A stretch of 64,000 nt of DNA from Prorocentrum cordatum (lineage: Eukaryota > Sar > Dinophyceae > Prorocentrales > Prorocentraceae): NCBI GenBank assembly GCA_963575745.1, contig CAUYUJ010009779.1:520001-584000 (forward strand). The letters run 5' to 3'. Positions 19,277 through 30,309 of the stretch are shown here, piece after piece (the first letter of the stretch is position 1; each line of letters opens with the position of its first letter). The notes below the pieces were generated by a model. The model worked only from the letters and a program-made list of their open reading frames with translations. It was not told the origin of the DNA and ran no database searches. The position numbers were made by a program, and so were the translations under genes.

Positions 19277-20480
19277 GTTTCTCCAAACAAGTTTACCCTG
19301 TAGGAGTTCTAACTAAAACCCTACTAGTTGGTCCATTGTCCCCCCTAATTCCTATGCCCCCGCCAATTTCTATGGCGATGCCTATGCTTATGTCTCCCAA
19401 CTAACTCCTATGCCTACGCCTACGCCTACGCCTACGCCTATGCACCACCTCTGAACGCTCCTGGCGTCCCCCCCGTTTTCTAATAGCCCCCTCCCCTTCT
19501 TCTAATGGCGCTTGCTGGCTTGCTCTTGCGTGCTTGCTCTCGCTTGCTTGCTCTTGCTTGCCCTTGCCTCCTTCTGCTTGCTTGCGCTTGCTTGAGCTTG
19601 CTCCTCCTGTCCTCCTCCCGTCCTGCCACCGTCCTCCTTTCGTCCTCCTCCAATCTTCCTGTCCTCCTATATATTTGTAGTCAACGCTGGCTGATCTGTT
19701 TGTTCTGGGGGGGGGCGGCGGCGGAACAGACACATCCGACGTGGCCTCATCTGCCCTCACCTCTGGAAGGAGTCATAATGAAAGCCCCCACAAGAAAGGT
19801 TCACATTGAAATCCTCCACGGGAGGATTCCCATCGAAACCCTCCATTTAAGGATTGCTAGTGAAATCCTGCACATATTGGTTCCTATTGGAATCACCTGC
19901 AAAAGGATTGCCTCTGAGATGCTTCGAAAGAAAGAATCCCCCCGTTGGCATTGCATTGGCATTGGTTGGGCAATGGCGTGTCATTGCGCCGAATTTGTTC
20001 TCCAAACAGGCTTGCCCTATAGGAATTCTAACTCAAACCCTACTAATGGGTCCGTTGACCCCCCTTAATTCCTATGCCTCCCCCATAATTCCTATGGCTA
20101 TGCCTATGCCTACGACAATGTGCCCCCCCTAACCCCATATGCCTACGCCTACGCCTATGCCTATGCACCACCTCTGAGCGCTTCTAGCCCCCCCCCCTGT
20201 TTCCAGTGCCCCCTCCTTGTTTCCACTGGGACTTGCTTGTTTGCTCTTGCGTGCTTGCTCTCGCTTGCTTGCTAGTGCTTGCCTTTGCTTGCTTTCACGT
20301 GATCGGCTATCTCGTGCTTGCTTGTTATTGCTCGCTTGCGCTGGCTTGCTTCTGCTTGCTTGCGCTTGCTTGATGCTGCTCCTCCTGTCCTCCTCCCGTC
20401 CTGCTCCCGTCCTCCTTTCGTCCTCCTCCCATCCTCCTCTTGTCCTCCTATCTATTTGGAGTCAACGCTGGCTGATCTGC
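19277..20480 (+). repeat. Direct duplication of about 720 bp
   Basis: The string CTCCAAACA followed by TAGGANTTCTAACT, a CCTATGCCTACGCC tract, a GCTTGCTCTTGCGTGCTTG tract and GGAGTCAACGCTGGCTGATC appears first from 19281 and again from 20000. The copies are diverged. The CTTGCTTG and CCTACG tracts are internal short repeats. No conserved frame survives between copies. Confidence 0.7.
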
Positions 20481-20519
20481 TTGGCAGTGCGTTGGCATTG
20501 CGCTGGCACTTCGCAAGAA

Positions 20520-21880
20520 TTGCGCTGGCGAGTCCTCATGAAACCCTCCACAGAGGGACTACCATGGAAACCCCATACAAGCAGGACTCCGATTGGGAAC
20601 CTCCACACAAAGGATTCAGATTGAAATCCTCCGCAAAAGGAGTCCTTGCGAAACCCTCCACTGAAGGATTCCCATTAGAATCTACTACAAAGGATTTCCG
20701 CCATTGGCGTTGCATTGACGTTGGGTTGGGATTGCCTTGGCATTGCGTTGGCACTGCTTTGGCATTGTTCTGGTCTTGCGCTGGCGAATCCTAAGTCACT
20801 CCCTTCGCAGAAGGATTTCTATTGAAACCCTCAAGAGAAGGATTCCGATTGAAATCTACCACAAAGGATTGCCCCTATTGGTCGTGCATTGACATTGGAT
20901 TGAGATCGCCATGGCATTGGCTTTGCGTTGCGTTTGCACTGCGTTGGCATTGCGCTGGCGAGTCCGAATCGGACGTTCCACCGGACAATTCTTATTACTC
21001 CACCCCAACAAGAAGGATGCCTAGTGACGCCCCCCCCACGCACACACACAACACACAAAAACAATTCACATCGAAATCCTCCACAGAAGGATTGAAGTCG
21101 AAGCCCTTCACATGAGGATTCCTATTGAAATCCTCCGAACATGGGTTCGCAATGCCATCATCCCAGAAGGATTCTCATTGAACTGCACCAAGAGAGGATG
21201 CCCCATATTGGCATTGGTTTAACATTGGCATGGCGTTGGAAGTGCGCTGACATTGCGCTGGCGAGTCCATATGCCTCCCTTCGCAGAAGGATTCCTATGG
21301 GAACCCTCCGCAAAAAGGGTTCCGTTTGAAATCTACCACAAAGGATTGCCCCCAACGACATTGCATTGGCATCGGATTTGAAATCGTATTGGCATTGCGC
21401 TGGCACTGTTTGAGCATTGCGCTGACATTGCGCTGGCAAGTCCTCAGCCTCCCTTCGCAGAAAGATTTCTATTGCAACCCTCCCTCCACAAAAAAAAACC
21501 CTTTTGAAATCTACCACAAAGGATTGCCCCCATTGGCATTGGTTTGGCATTGCGTTGGCACTACTTTAGCATTGCGCTGCCGAGTCCTAGTGCCTCCCTT
21601 CGCAGAAATATTCCTATTGAAACCCTCCGTAAAAAAAAAATCGTTTTAAAATCTACCACAAAGGATTGCCCCCAACGGCATTGCAGTGGCATCGGATTTG
21701 GGATGGCATTGGCATTGCGCTGGCATTGCGCTGGCATTGCGTTGGCACTGCTTTGGCATTGCGCTGGCGAGTTCCGATGCCTCCCTTCACAGAAGGATCT
21801 CTATTGCACCCCCCAGAAGGTTTCTTATTCAAATCTACCACAAAGGATCATGGTCCTCGAAATTCCAGCACCAGAGAAAG
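20520..21880 (+). repeat. Satellite-like tandem repeat of about 180-bp units
   Basis: CTACCACAAAGGAT occurs near 20682, 20859, 21334, 21512, 21653 and 21835. Between occurrences run GCATTGCGTTGGCATTGCGC words and GAAGGATTCCTATTGAAACC words in fixed order. Spacing is mostly 177-182 bases, with irregular gaps. It probably grew from the motifs of the upstream duplication. Confidence 0.75.
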
Positions 21881-21984
21881 GTAAGATACTGATAATGATG
21901 AAGAGAAGGGTGCAAGCTCGTGACAAACCCTCTGGAACACCGACGTACTCCACAATAGTCAACACATACACCAGAATGGTCAAA

Positions 21985-22065
21985 CAAACACTCTAAATAT
22001 CGTCTCAAGACTATTTTGGTACTATTTTTGAATATTCTCCCTGTAGAGGGACAGGCCTAACTTAA
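21985..22065. mobile_element. M3 element, right part only
   Basis: CGTCTCAAGACTATTTT, CCTGTAGAGGGACAGGCC and the terminal CTAACTTAA match the right half of M3. The left arm is missing. Confidence 0.55.
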
Positions 22066-22539
22066 CCCTACCTCTCCTCGCCGAACTGGGAACCGAATTG
22101 GTCAGGTTGAGTTGGTGTTTGAATTAGCTGTTGGGCATCGACACTCTGTTTTTGACTCTGGCCGGGAGTGGCCTTAGGCGACTCTTGGACGGTCTCTCCC
22201 CCGCCGCCTTCCACTACTTTTCTTGGCCTTCGGCAGAGGGTGTCCAGGCTAGCGGCAGCCTGTCACCAAATTACAACTATAACAAGGCGGAGGAACAGAG
22301 AGATGGATGGGACGAAGAAGGACAAACTAGTACTATGCGCCCCCTAGCGCAAGCGTCCGAACGGGGCATATGGGAATACAAGCATCGCATAATGCATCGC
22401 TGCCCAGGCAGTATGGTCTTAGATGGCGCCCGCGACCGATTCTATATGTACGAGAACCTTTCTGAACGCGAGCGCGCCTTCCCGTGCAGGGCTGGCGCTC
22501 ACATAGTCATATTCGCAGTTCGGGTGATGCCGGAAAGAA

Positions 22540-23230
22540 GGGGTGCGCGGCGCTGGCAGAGAGCGGCTGGGCGCGGGCGCGGATCGAGGACCGCGGCTCT
22601 TGGACGTCTCCGCGAGAATCGAAGGCCGAGAGCCAGAAGACAGCGAGAGACCTCAGGATACGTTTCCCGCTTCTGGGGGGGGAAACAAACCTACCTCGCT
22701 TTTGACCGCCCTCGCTTCCAAGAGATACCAAGCGATGCCAAACTACGGCCTGTACTGGTCAGGTCGCTTGACGAGGAGGCGCGTGGTATGACTTGGTATG
22801 ACGAGGGGCACACAAATAAGTACACATACACATACATAAAAGGATTCCCCATCTGTTCCCATATGTTCTGGGTTTCTGTCTTCCCCCCCACTGCCCAGAT
22901 TCTCCCATATCTTCTGGGGAATCGACGATTAGTTGTGTCTGTGTTTCTTTCCCTCCCGAGAGAGCCAGGAGACAGCGAGAAACCTCAGGATACGTTTCCC
23001 GCCTCCCCCACGGATCGAGGGGCGTGCCTCTCGGGCGACCCTGCCGGCAGAGAGCTGCCGGGCGCGGGCGAACACGATCGAGGGTCTATGCTCCTCGGCG
23101 CTCTCTGTGGCCTCCAGAGGGCTGCGGCGCTGTGCAGGCAGAGAGCGGCTTGGCGCGATCGAGGAGCAAGGATCGCGGCTCTTGGACGCTTGTGGCCCCG
23201 TGGAGGCGTCTCGAGCTCTCCTCGGGGGAC
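22540..23230 (+). repeat. Duplicated GC-rich block around an M9 copy
   Basis: GGCAGAGAGCGGCTGGGCG, GCGGCTCTTGGACG and GAGAGCCAGAAGACAGCGAG followed by CCTCAGGATACGTTTCCCGC occur at about 22550-22675. They recur, rearranged, at about 22968-23190. An M9 copy (22803-22960) lies between. The long plus frame 22131-24158 runs through M9, this duplication and an M1 element, so I do not call it a gene. Confidence 0.55.
22803..22960. repeat. M9 dispersed repeat, copy 3
   Basis: GGCACACAAATAAGTACACA at the left, GTTTCTGTCTTCCCCCCCA in the middle, TGGGGAATCGACGATTAGTTG at the right. Confidence 0.65.
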
Positions 23231-23587
23231 CTCCGGCCCGGGCGACCTCCAGGGACCGCCTCTGGCGATCTTGCCACGTGACGCGCCGGACCAGCGGCGA
23301 GCCCTCCCCCTTTTCCTGCCGCTGCTCTTGCCGCCCCCCCCCATGCCCGTTTGCCTGTTTCAAGGCGGCCCCGTGTCCCGTCTCTCGGGCCCCTCCCCCC
23401 TCCCCTCACCCGCCGCCATGCACTTCTCTTCCTCAGCGGAACAACTCCTCCCTGTCGCGCACCTGGAAAAGCCGGCAGAGCGGTCTGGGCGTTTCGCCGC
23501 GTCTGACACTGTGGCCCGAGGCTCCCAGCAGCTGCGCGCACGGAGGGCGGGACGTCTGAAAAATATGGCTCTTGCCTCGGCTCGGAC

Positions 23588-23757
23588 TGCCTACCAGACC
23601 ACCTCAACCCAACCCGAAGACCCGAATTTCGGGTTGGGGGGGGGTACGGGTTCCATACGTGTTTTCTTGATGTTCCCCGACCCCCCCCCCCCCCCACTGG
23701 AAATGGAGGTCAATTTGAGGCCTTCGGGTTGGGTTGGGGTGGTTTGGTGGGTGGTGA
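23588..23757. mobile_element. M1 TIR element, copy 3 (170 bp)
   Basis: TGCCTACCAGACCACCTC at the left (a few bases lost at the tip) and GGTTTGGTGGGTGGTGA at the right. The inner CCCGAATTTCGGG palindrome is kept. No target duplication remains visible, unlike the other copies. Confidence 0.8.
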
Positions 23758-23984
23758 GGCCCCGCGCGCCGTCGCCCTCGAGCACTCCCAGCAGTCACGC
23801 GGATGCAAAGGCGGGCCGCTCTCGCATCGCCCTTGGCGCCGCGCGGAGGACTGAGGGAGCCGGGCGCTGGCTGTCTTGGCCCCCCGCCCCCGCCCCAGTG
23901 GCGACCTGGAGCAGCGCCCGAGGACACCCCGAGCGCCTCCGAACGCCCCCCGAGACCCTTCCCACGGCCTGTTCTCCGGAGGAG

Positions 23985-24110
23985 GAAGAGGTACCCATAC
24001 CTCTACACTTCGGCCGTGTTCCCCTTGGTGGGCCTCCTCGCAGGATCTCGTCGCCACCGCTGGATTCGCCTTGCAATCCTGGTCAGAACGCACCCCAGGA
24101 GAGTCGGGGA
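23985..24110 (-). repeat. Dispersed repeat with GAGGTATGGGCACC core, inverted copy
   Basis: Reverse complement of the block at 840-1010, from GGTACCCATACCTCTACAC to CAGAACGCACCCCAGGAG. Length and order are conserved. Confidence 0.6.
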
Positions 24111-24334
24111 TGGACAGACCCCCCTTTAGTAAAACGTGGTTTAGTGAAAACGACCTGAGGCCCAAACCTGGTGGGCGCAAGCCTGGAAAATAACGGCCAC
24201 GGCGCCCTCTCGAGAACCGAGAACGGACAACTCACTAATCGACGTGTCCCTGTTGGGGGTTCTGTCCACCCCCGACCCCAGGAGAGGTCCGGGGAGCAGC
24301 GGTATCGGTAGCCGCCAGACCCAGACCCCCGACG

Positions 24335-24362
24335 TAATGAATTTTTCATTACGTCGACCCCA
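24335..24362. repeat. Perfect hairpin around GACGTAATGA
   Basis: CGACGTAATGAA and TTCATTACGTCG form a 12-bp perfect stem with a tiny T-rich loop. GACGTAATGAAA also occurs alone near 17328 inside the nested element in M4. Confidence 0.7.
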
Positions 24363-24499
24363 GAGTTCTCGACCCCTTCCCCAGGACCGGATTGTCATCC
24401 TGAGTCGTTTTTTGACGCTCCCGAGGCCCGGCGAGGGCCCCCAGAGGCCGAAAATGGCGAAACACCTCCCGTCATGATTTTTTCATTGCTCGAGGGGGT

Positions 24500-24865
24500 C
24501 TGGGGACGCCTCCGAGGTGCCTCCGAGGTGCCTCGCGGGGGGGGGGCCTCCGCGCGCCCCCGCGGGGCCTCCGAGAGAGGCCCTGCGGCGCCCCTCCCCG
24601 CGGAGCTCCGACCGGGCTGCCTCGCCCGCGGGTGCCCGGGGGCGCGGCCTCGGAGGTGCCTCCGAGGTGCCTCCGACGATCTCCGATCGGGGACCTTCTT
24701 CTAGGGCTCCCAACTTCGCGCTTCGCGCTCCGCGAAGCGCGAAGCGCGAATAACTTCGCGCTCTCGCGCCGCCCCCCCAAAGGGAGAAGAGGAGGACGAG
24801 GAGGAGGGGGAGGAGGAACGAGGACCGCGAAGCGCGAAGCGCGAATAACTTCGCGCCCTCATGGG
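24500..24865. repeat. CCTCCGAGGTG repeats and GCGAAGCGC palindromes
   Basis: CCTCCGAGGTG occurs about five times between 24508 and 24670. Then CTTCGCGCTTCGCG/CGCGAAGCGCGAAG palindromes (24714-24760, 24826-24860) bracket a purine-rich AGGAGGA stretch. A diverged copy of the second part is at about 35645-35735. Confidence 0.6.
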
Positions 24866-24886
24866 AGCCCTTGTTCTTTGGACGCC

Positions 24887-25079
24887 CGAAATGGGTACCG
24901 AAAAAATGGGTACAATGCCCAACAGCAAATGCTGTCCCAAACCAACGGCGGCTGCTGTTGGGCAGGCGGCCTCCTGTCTCGAATGGACACAGGCCGCGGC
25001 GGCGTGGACAGCGAGCCCTGGTCAAAATGAACAAAATCCGCTGTTGGGCATAGTACCCATTCTTTCAGTACCCATTTCG
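24887..25079. mobile_element. M10 TIR element (193 bp)
   Basis: CGAAATGGGTACCGAAAAAA, TGGGTACAATGCCCAACAGC on the left mirror GCTGTTGGGCATAGTACCCA and AGTACCCATTTCG on the right. A second inner pair (GGGCCTCCTGTC region) is weaker. No target duplication is visible. Single copy in the window. Confidence 0.75.
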
Positions 25080-25084
25080 TGCGT

Positions 25085-25450
25085 GCGGATCTTCGGGCCC
25101 GGGTCGATCCAGACCCGGGCCAGTCCAGGCCTGGCAGAATCCTGCAGGATCCTGCCAGGTCCTCGACCCAAACTCTCTTGATCCGCGGGGCGGGAGCGAG
25201 CCTCTTCCGCTGAAAGCTCAGCGGGACGCGCACAGCTTTAATCAGCAGAGAAGGGGTAGAAGAAGGCAGCCTCCTCGACCCAAACACGGGCCAATGCAAA
25301 AGAGCCTGCGGGAGAATGCAGGATCCTGCACCCCAACCTGGGTCCATGCGACCCTGGCCCTGCGGGGCCCTTCAGTATCGGGGGGGCTCTGGTTGACCCC
25401 CGTTTGCATGGACCCCCGTCTCGAGGCTCCCGATCCGAAGGCCCCCGAGG
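25085..25450 (+). repeat. Dispersed block with AGGATCCTG words, copy 2
   Basis: Direct repeat of the block at 7262-7440: CAGACCCGGGCCAGTC, GCAGAATCCTGCAGGATCC, then TGCATGGACCCCCGTCTCG. It contains its own short duplication (CCTCGACCCAAAC twice, near 25162 and 25276). Confidence 0.55.
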
Positions 25451-26235
25451 GCATCCGGGGGCCTCCCGAGCAACAGGCGCGCAAAGGGGGGGGGGCGGCC
25501 GACGGCGGTCTCCTCACGGCTCCAGGCGGGGTCCCGCGCAGCCCGGCGGCGCAGCGCCCTGCGCCCGGCTCGGGCGGCCAGGGGAGCGCCCGGGGCGGCG
25601 AGCGGGGAGGGCGAGGAGGGAGGAGCAGAACACAGCAGGTACAGTCGGGGCGTTGACCTAAGGAACCCTAAATAAGGAACGAGGCCCCTTTCTCTCATCA
25701 GCTAAAGTTCGAGTTCCCCTTCGGAAGCCTGAGGAAAACCTAAGGCAAGCTGTGAAACAATCAGGGAACACGGAGCCCCTCCCCAACGAAAAGGGTTCCT
25801 TCTCCAGGGCCCCGACTGTAGACGGGGGGAGGGGAAGACAGAGGAGATGAGCGCGGGGGGTGCAAGGGGAGAGCGCGGAGGATCATGCGCACATGGCGGA
25901 GCGGGGGTGGGAGTGGGTAGGCCTCCCCCTCCTCCTCCTCATCGCGGTTGTTCCAGAGCGGGAATGTGAAGAACACCTGCCACTATGCAACTTATGAAAA
26001 GAGGGCCGCTGGGAGTGAAATCGGACGGACATTCGAAGTTAACTGCGCCAACAAAATACAATGTCACACAACAATTAATCCGATGTTCCCCGCTTGCAGG
26101 GGGTGACAAGGCGTGTGAAATGATGAGGTACTGCCCCCCTTTTCCCATCCCCTGATGTCCAACAGCCCCATTGGAAGGGGGGGACAGGAGGAGGACGGGG
26201 GGGGGCGCGAATTCTTCGGCGCTCCTCTGAGGCCC
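25450..26235. other. No recognisable gene
   Basis: GC-rich, then mixed sequence. No domain, element ends or microsatellite that I can support. Confidence 0.45.
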
Positions 26236-26239
26236 TCGC

Positions 26240-26710
26240 AGCCTCTAAATCTACGCGTCGCCTTCCAGGTAACTTCCGAGGGCCTCACGACGGCCCAAGA
26301 GCAATCAAAAAAGGGGGCCGAAGGGCCTCAAGCCGCCCTCAGAGGCCTCCGACACGCGCCAACAGGTCCCCAAGAGAACCCCCAAAAAGGCCAGAGACTA
26401 GAGAGAACCGACACAGCCCACGGTCGGCTCAGAAGGGGTCAAAGAGGCCTTCAAGAGAGCCCCAAGAAGGCCGTAGGAGGCCCCCACGGATACCCAATGG
26501 GCCCCAAACCTCCAAAGACGCCACAAGAGGGCCCCGCGAAGACGCCTCAGAGGGTGCCTCCGCACTCTCCTTCGAAAAGCAGATGAAATCCAAGCCCCGC
26601 CGCCACCCGAATAACTCATATGCCTTTCGAAACGGCACGGGGAGGGATCCAACACGCCAGAGGACCTCCAGACAACCTCGCACGGCCTCAGGACGGCCCC
26701 ACAAACATCC
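26240..26710 (+). repeat. Degenerate GCCCCAAGAG-type repeat
   Basis: Words such as GGCCTCAAGCCGCCC, CCCCAAGAGAACCCC and CCAAGAAGGCC recur as in 5140-5700. The following 26720-27035 shows nothing recognisable. Confidence 0.5.
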
Positions 26711-27039
26711 AAGACGCCAAAAAAAAAAACCGAAGGATTCCCATCACCACCTTGCCCTCATACCCGTCCCCGTCCCAAGCCCGTTCCTAATGCTGCTCCT
26801 TTATCCCCCCTTAGATTCCCAATCCCATCCAAATATTCCTCCCCAGCACCATTCATTTCCCCGCCGTTTTCGATGCGACATCAACAGTCCCTCGCCCTCA
26901 CGCGTCCGCATCCCTGTCCCCGGCGTCATCCCCGCGACGATCCCTTTCCCGACCCCTGTTGGGCAGGAGAGGCGCTCTGCAACGCTTTATAAAAAAGGGC
27001 CTCAACTATGCAGGCCGAGACGTTGCAGTGGTTTTGCAT

Positions 27040-27230
27040 ACGGCAGGTTCGTGTCGTGCCGACTTCGGCGTTGGTATTTGACGCCGCGGGGATCGTTCAA
27101 CCTTGAACGATCGGCCGTTTCCGAAACGTCCAAATCGTTCCACATCGACCGATTCTGGGTCGCCCGCGGCGTTCAACGTTGAACGCCGCTGGCGGGGTCG
27201 CCGCCGGTCGACACGACACGAACCTACCGT
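27040..27230. mobile_element. M11 TIR element with two internal palindromes (191 bp)
   Basis: ACGGCAGGTTCGTGTCGTGC at the left and CACGACACGAACCTACCGT at the right are inverted over 24 bp with two mismatches. Inside lie two perfect palindromes, GATCGTTCAACCTTGAACGATC-type (27087-27108) and GCGGCGTTCAACGTTGAACG-type (27169-27192). Single copy, no clear target duplication. Confidence 0.75.
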
Positions 27231-27394
27231 AGTTCAGCTAAGCTTTGAAACTGGTTGAACATACTTGATACCATGTAGCGCATTGCGATTGTCGCTAATG
27301 TGCTTGGAGCAGTGCTCTATTTTGATGAATTCGGTAAAGAGTCCCCCAGACACAACTTGTGCTTAAGGGTCCTTGTCTAAAAAGCTAGGGCTGC

Positions 27395-27540
27395 CGGGAG
27401 GTCTGGCGGTTCCATGCTCGCCGTCGCCGCCCCGTCACCGCCTCGCCACCGCCCGTCGTACGTGCGTGGCTGCCGGTTTGGCGGTTCCGTGCTCGCCATC
27501 GCCGCCCCGTCGCCGCTTCGTCGCCCTTCGTCGTGGCCTG
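27395..27540 (+). repeat. Tandem duplication of about 70-75 bp
   Basis: GGCGGTTCCATGCTCGCC and GCCGCCCCGTC recur once about 75 bases on, then degenerate into CGTCGCCC. Confidence 0.65.
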
Positions 27541-28071
27541 GATGGCGGTCGGGCGATTTCGCCGAATTCGGACCCTCCCACACAAAAAAATAAAACCCTT
27601 GCCTGGTGATGGGCAATTTGGATATGATGTTGCCCCACCGCTCATTTTAAACCTTCCCAGCCAGGCTAGTATCGACTCCTTTTTCATCCTCGATCAAAAA
27701 AACTACGCGCGCACACCAGTTTAGAAAAAAACACCCGTCGTTTCGACACATCCCTTGCGATAAACTGTGACAAGACAACATCCACACGGGCGCGTCGTCG
27801 CGCGCGCTTGCCGACAGTCTTCGAACACCCAAATATCCGCATGGATTTCCAAACCGAATTTGCCGAGACAGCTTTCCGTCGCGGCGTGGCACATGCCATC
27901 CGCTCGCGCGCTCCAGCAGCTGGGGGAGAGGGGGAAGGGCGTATGGGCGGCCGCAGAGGGTGGGCGGAGGGGGGAATAAAACGACGCGAAAATCGGGACA
28001 ACATCCGATCGGGATAATTCGAAATCTCTGAGAATCGGCGGGTTTGGAGGATGTATTGGGCGCCGCGGCCG

Positions 28072-28126
28072 CCCCAGAGCGTTCCGGAACGCTCTGAGAG
28101 CGCTCCGGAACGCTCTGGAGCGATTT
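28072..28126. repeat. Nested AGCGTTCCGGAACGCT palindromes
   Basis: AGCGTTCCGGAACGCT and AGCGCTCCGGAACGCT lie a few bases apart, each a 16-bp (near-)palindrome. The stretch 27541-29060 otherwise holds no recognised gene. A CAGCCATGGCGAGAGGC word repeats at 28628-28706. Confidence 0.65.
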
Positions 28127-29067
28127 ATCCCGATCCTAGCCCTGTTTTAGGGAAGCCACTCACTGCACGAAAATCTCCGGCAAGAAAGGCCAGCGCGGCC
28201 GGCCGTTGCTGAGGCGCCCTGGCAGTGGATGGGGGCGGCGTCGCGCCCATACCCACTGCGTTTGGGGAAGGGTCGCAAGCGCAGAACAGGTCGAATCCAC
28301 ACATTGTCGGAATGGTAAACGAATCCATTGACACGGGCGGCATCCGGGCGTTCGCCAAGAAACCGTGCGATCCAGGCATTCCCGGGGTACGGCGGCACCT
28401 GGATGCGAGGAGGCCAGGACGGCGGGGGGTCAGCCAGCGAGTCGCTCGCGGCAGCAAGGTGCTGCAAAGCGTGGGACATCAGCTGCTCATGAATGGGCCG
28501 CGCGACACCAGCAACCCGATGGCTGCAACGCCACGGGGGGCAGCAGCCGAGGGCTGCTGAGCAGGCCAACTGCTGAGGTGCCGCCGTCCGCCGCCAACCA
28601 TGGCGAGGGCGAAACAATGGCGGCAGCCATGGCGAGAGGCGAAGCCAACCAAACCAAAGCCATGGCAGCCAGCCAAGCCATGGAGCGGCAGCCATGGCGA
28701 GAGGCAAAAAAACGAGGGCTGACCTGGCCAGCGCGCGCATCACAACCGGGCGTGGCGGGCGCGCCCAACCACAGGTCAAGCGGGGCCGGGTGCGCCCAGC
28801 TGCGGGAGCAGCGGGGCAGGGGCGGAAAACGGCGGCTGGACTGGCCAAAGAGGGCAACGCAACCAGCAGGCCACCGAGGCGCCTGGTCGCCTGGCCGCGG
28901 AACTGGCAAAAACCGCTGGGCAGTTGATCTGGCGGAGCCGAATCAGCGCCTCCGAAAGTACTGGAGGGACGCGCGGGTGACGGGAGGCGGAGGCAGGAAG
29001 TGCCACAGGAGGCGGCACGAGGCCCCACCCAGGACTGGAAAACATGTGAAACACGTGTGCGTTGTAA

Positions 29068-29430
29068 TCAAAATCTGCGCGCGCGCTCTCGCGAACTCTG
29101 ATGGAACCATCGCTTTAAAAACTTCCACCGGATGCGAACAAACGGGCCGCCCGCGCGCGCGCGCGTCGAAACCATTCGGCCGCCCTTACGCGCTTGCGGA
29201 GGGGGGGCGCGGTCCCTGTCAAATGATACCATGCGGCCTACTCGCCTGTGTCGGCCGCGCGCGCATGTCGAAATCCCCATCACAACGTTCATCAACGACG
29301 CGAAGACGCCATCATCGGCATCGGCGTGGTCCGTATCGGCGCAGTCATTGCCGTTGCCGTCGTCACTACCATCATCGCCACCAACATCGCAACTGTAATC
29401 GTGTCTGTCGTTGCCGACGTCGTCGTGCTG
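29068..29430 (+). repeat. Long dispersed repeat, copy 1
   Basis: About 350 bases align collinearly with 31610-31950. Shared words include CTGCGCGCGCGCTCT, GCATGTCGAAATCC, CTGTCAAATGATACCATGCGG and CATCATCGNCATC. In both copies a plus-strand frame over the last third encodes a run of Ile, Val, Ala and Thr with a GAVI core, which may only reflect ATC/GTC repetition. Parts of the same family may extend to 27660-27900. Confidence 0.6.
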
Positions 29431-30309
29431 ACATCGCGCCCGCCCATATCACCGACTCGCAACGAAAAGCCCACAGCGCGCTGGGAAGTGCCCAGGCGGT
29501 CAGCGCCACAGCGGCCGCGTCGGTCGCGCCAGACTACCTGGTCTCTCTGCGTACGAACCTGCGCGCGCTAGCGCGGCCGCAACGGTGCGCCATCCAGCGC
29601 CGAGCACTCATCGCAATCGCCGCCGCGTGAGTTTGGAGAGCCAACTTGCGGGTGGGCGGGTGGGATGATTGCGCGGGCAATGGAGCTGACACCTTCCAGT
29701 TCGGCCAGGCGAATTGCACCCCATGGGTTGCACAACGTAACCTGCACAACAAAGACCACACCACAGGCATAGCACTCCAGAAGAACATTTCACCACATAT
29801 ATTGCAGTACGTATGTTACACCTCATGGGCCCTCGTTCCCAAAACATCACAAATTCTACCACCACCCCCTTCGCCCGGGTGTCGCGCCCCCCCTGGTATG
29901 AAACAAAGTTCAACATGGCTTTGCCCCACCGCGCATCTTTAAACATGGGCTCGCGCCATCCCGCACAGGCCGGCGTCTTCCCTCACTCATCCTTATCAAA
30001 TAATACTATGCGCGCAAACCGGCTTAGCAACACTGATATACATATATATATATATATAATTATGCTTAGCAGCGCTGGTATATATCTATATGTATATATA
30101 CATACTGCATTAATACCAATTTGTTTACAACAGAATCTTGCTGGTACCGCAGAGCCTTGTGAGAGCAACAACGAAACACTCACCTGGTTTTTTCTCCTTC
30201 AGGGAGCACAAGGCCTGGCAACCTCCGTGCTATATATATATATATATATCCCAATCTCCGAGAAAGCGCGTTTCACGGATGCTTGCCTTGAGAACGTTCG
30301 GCGGCGCGT

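Noticed and set aside
22131-24158. A 675-residue plus frame
   Set aside because: It passes through M9, an internal duplication, an M1 element and a dispersed block. No domain is visible and there is no continuous conservation.
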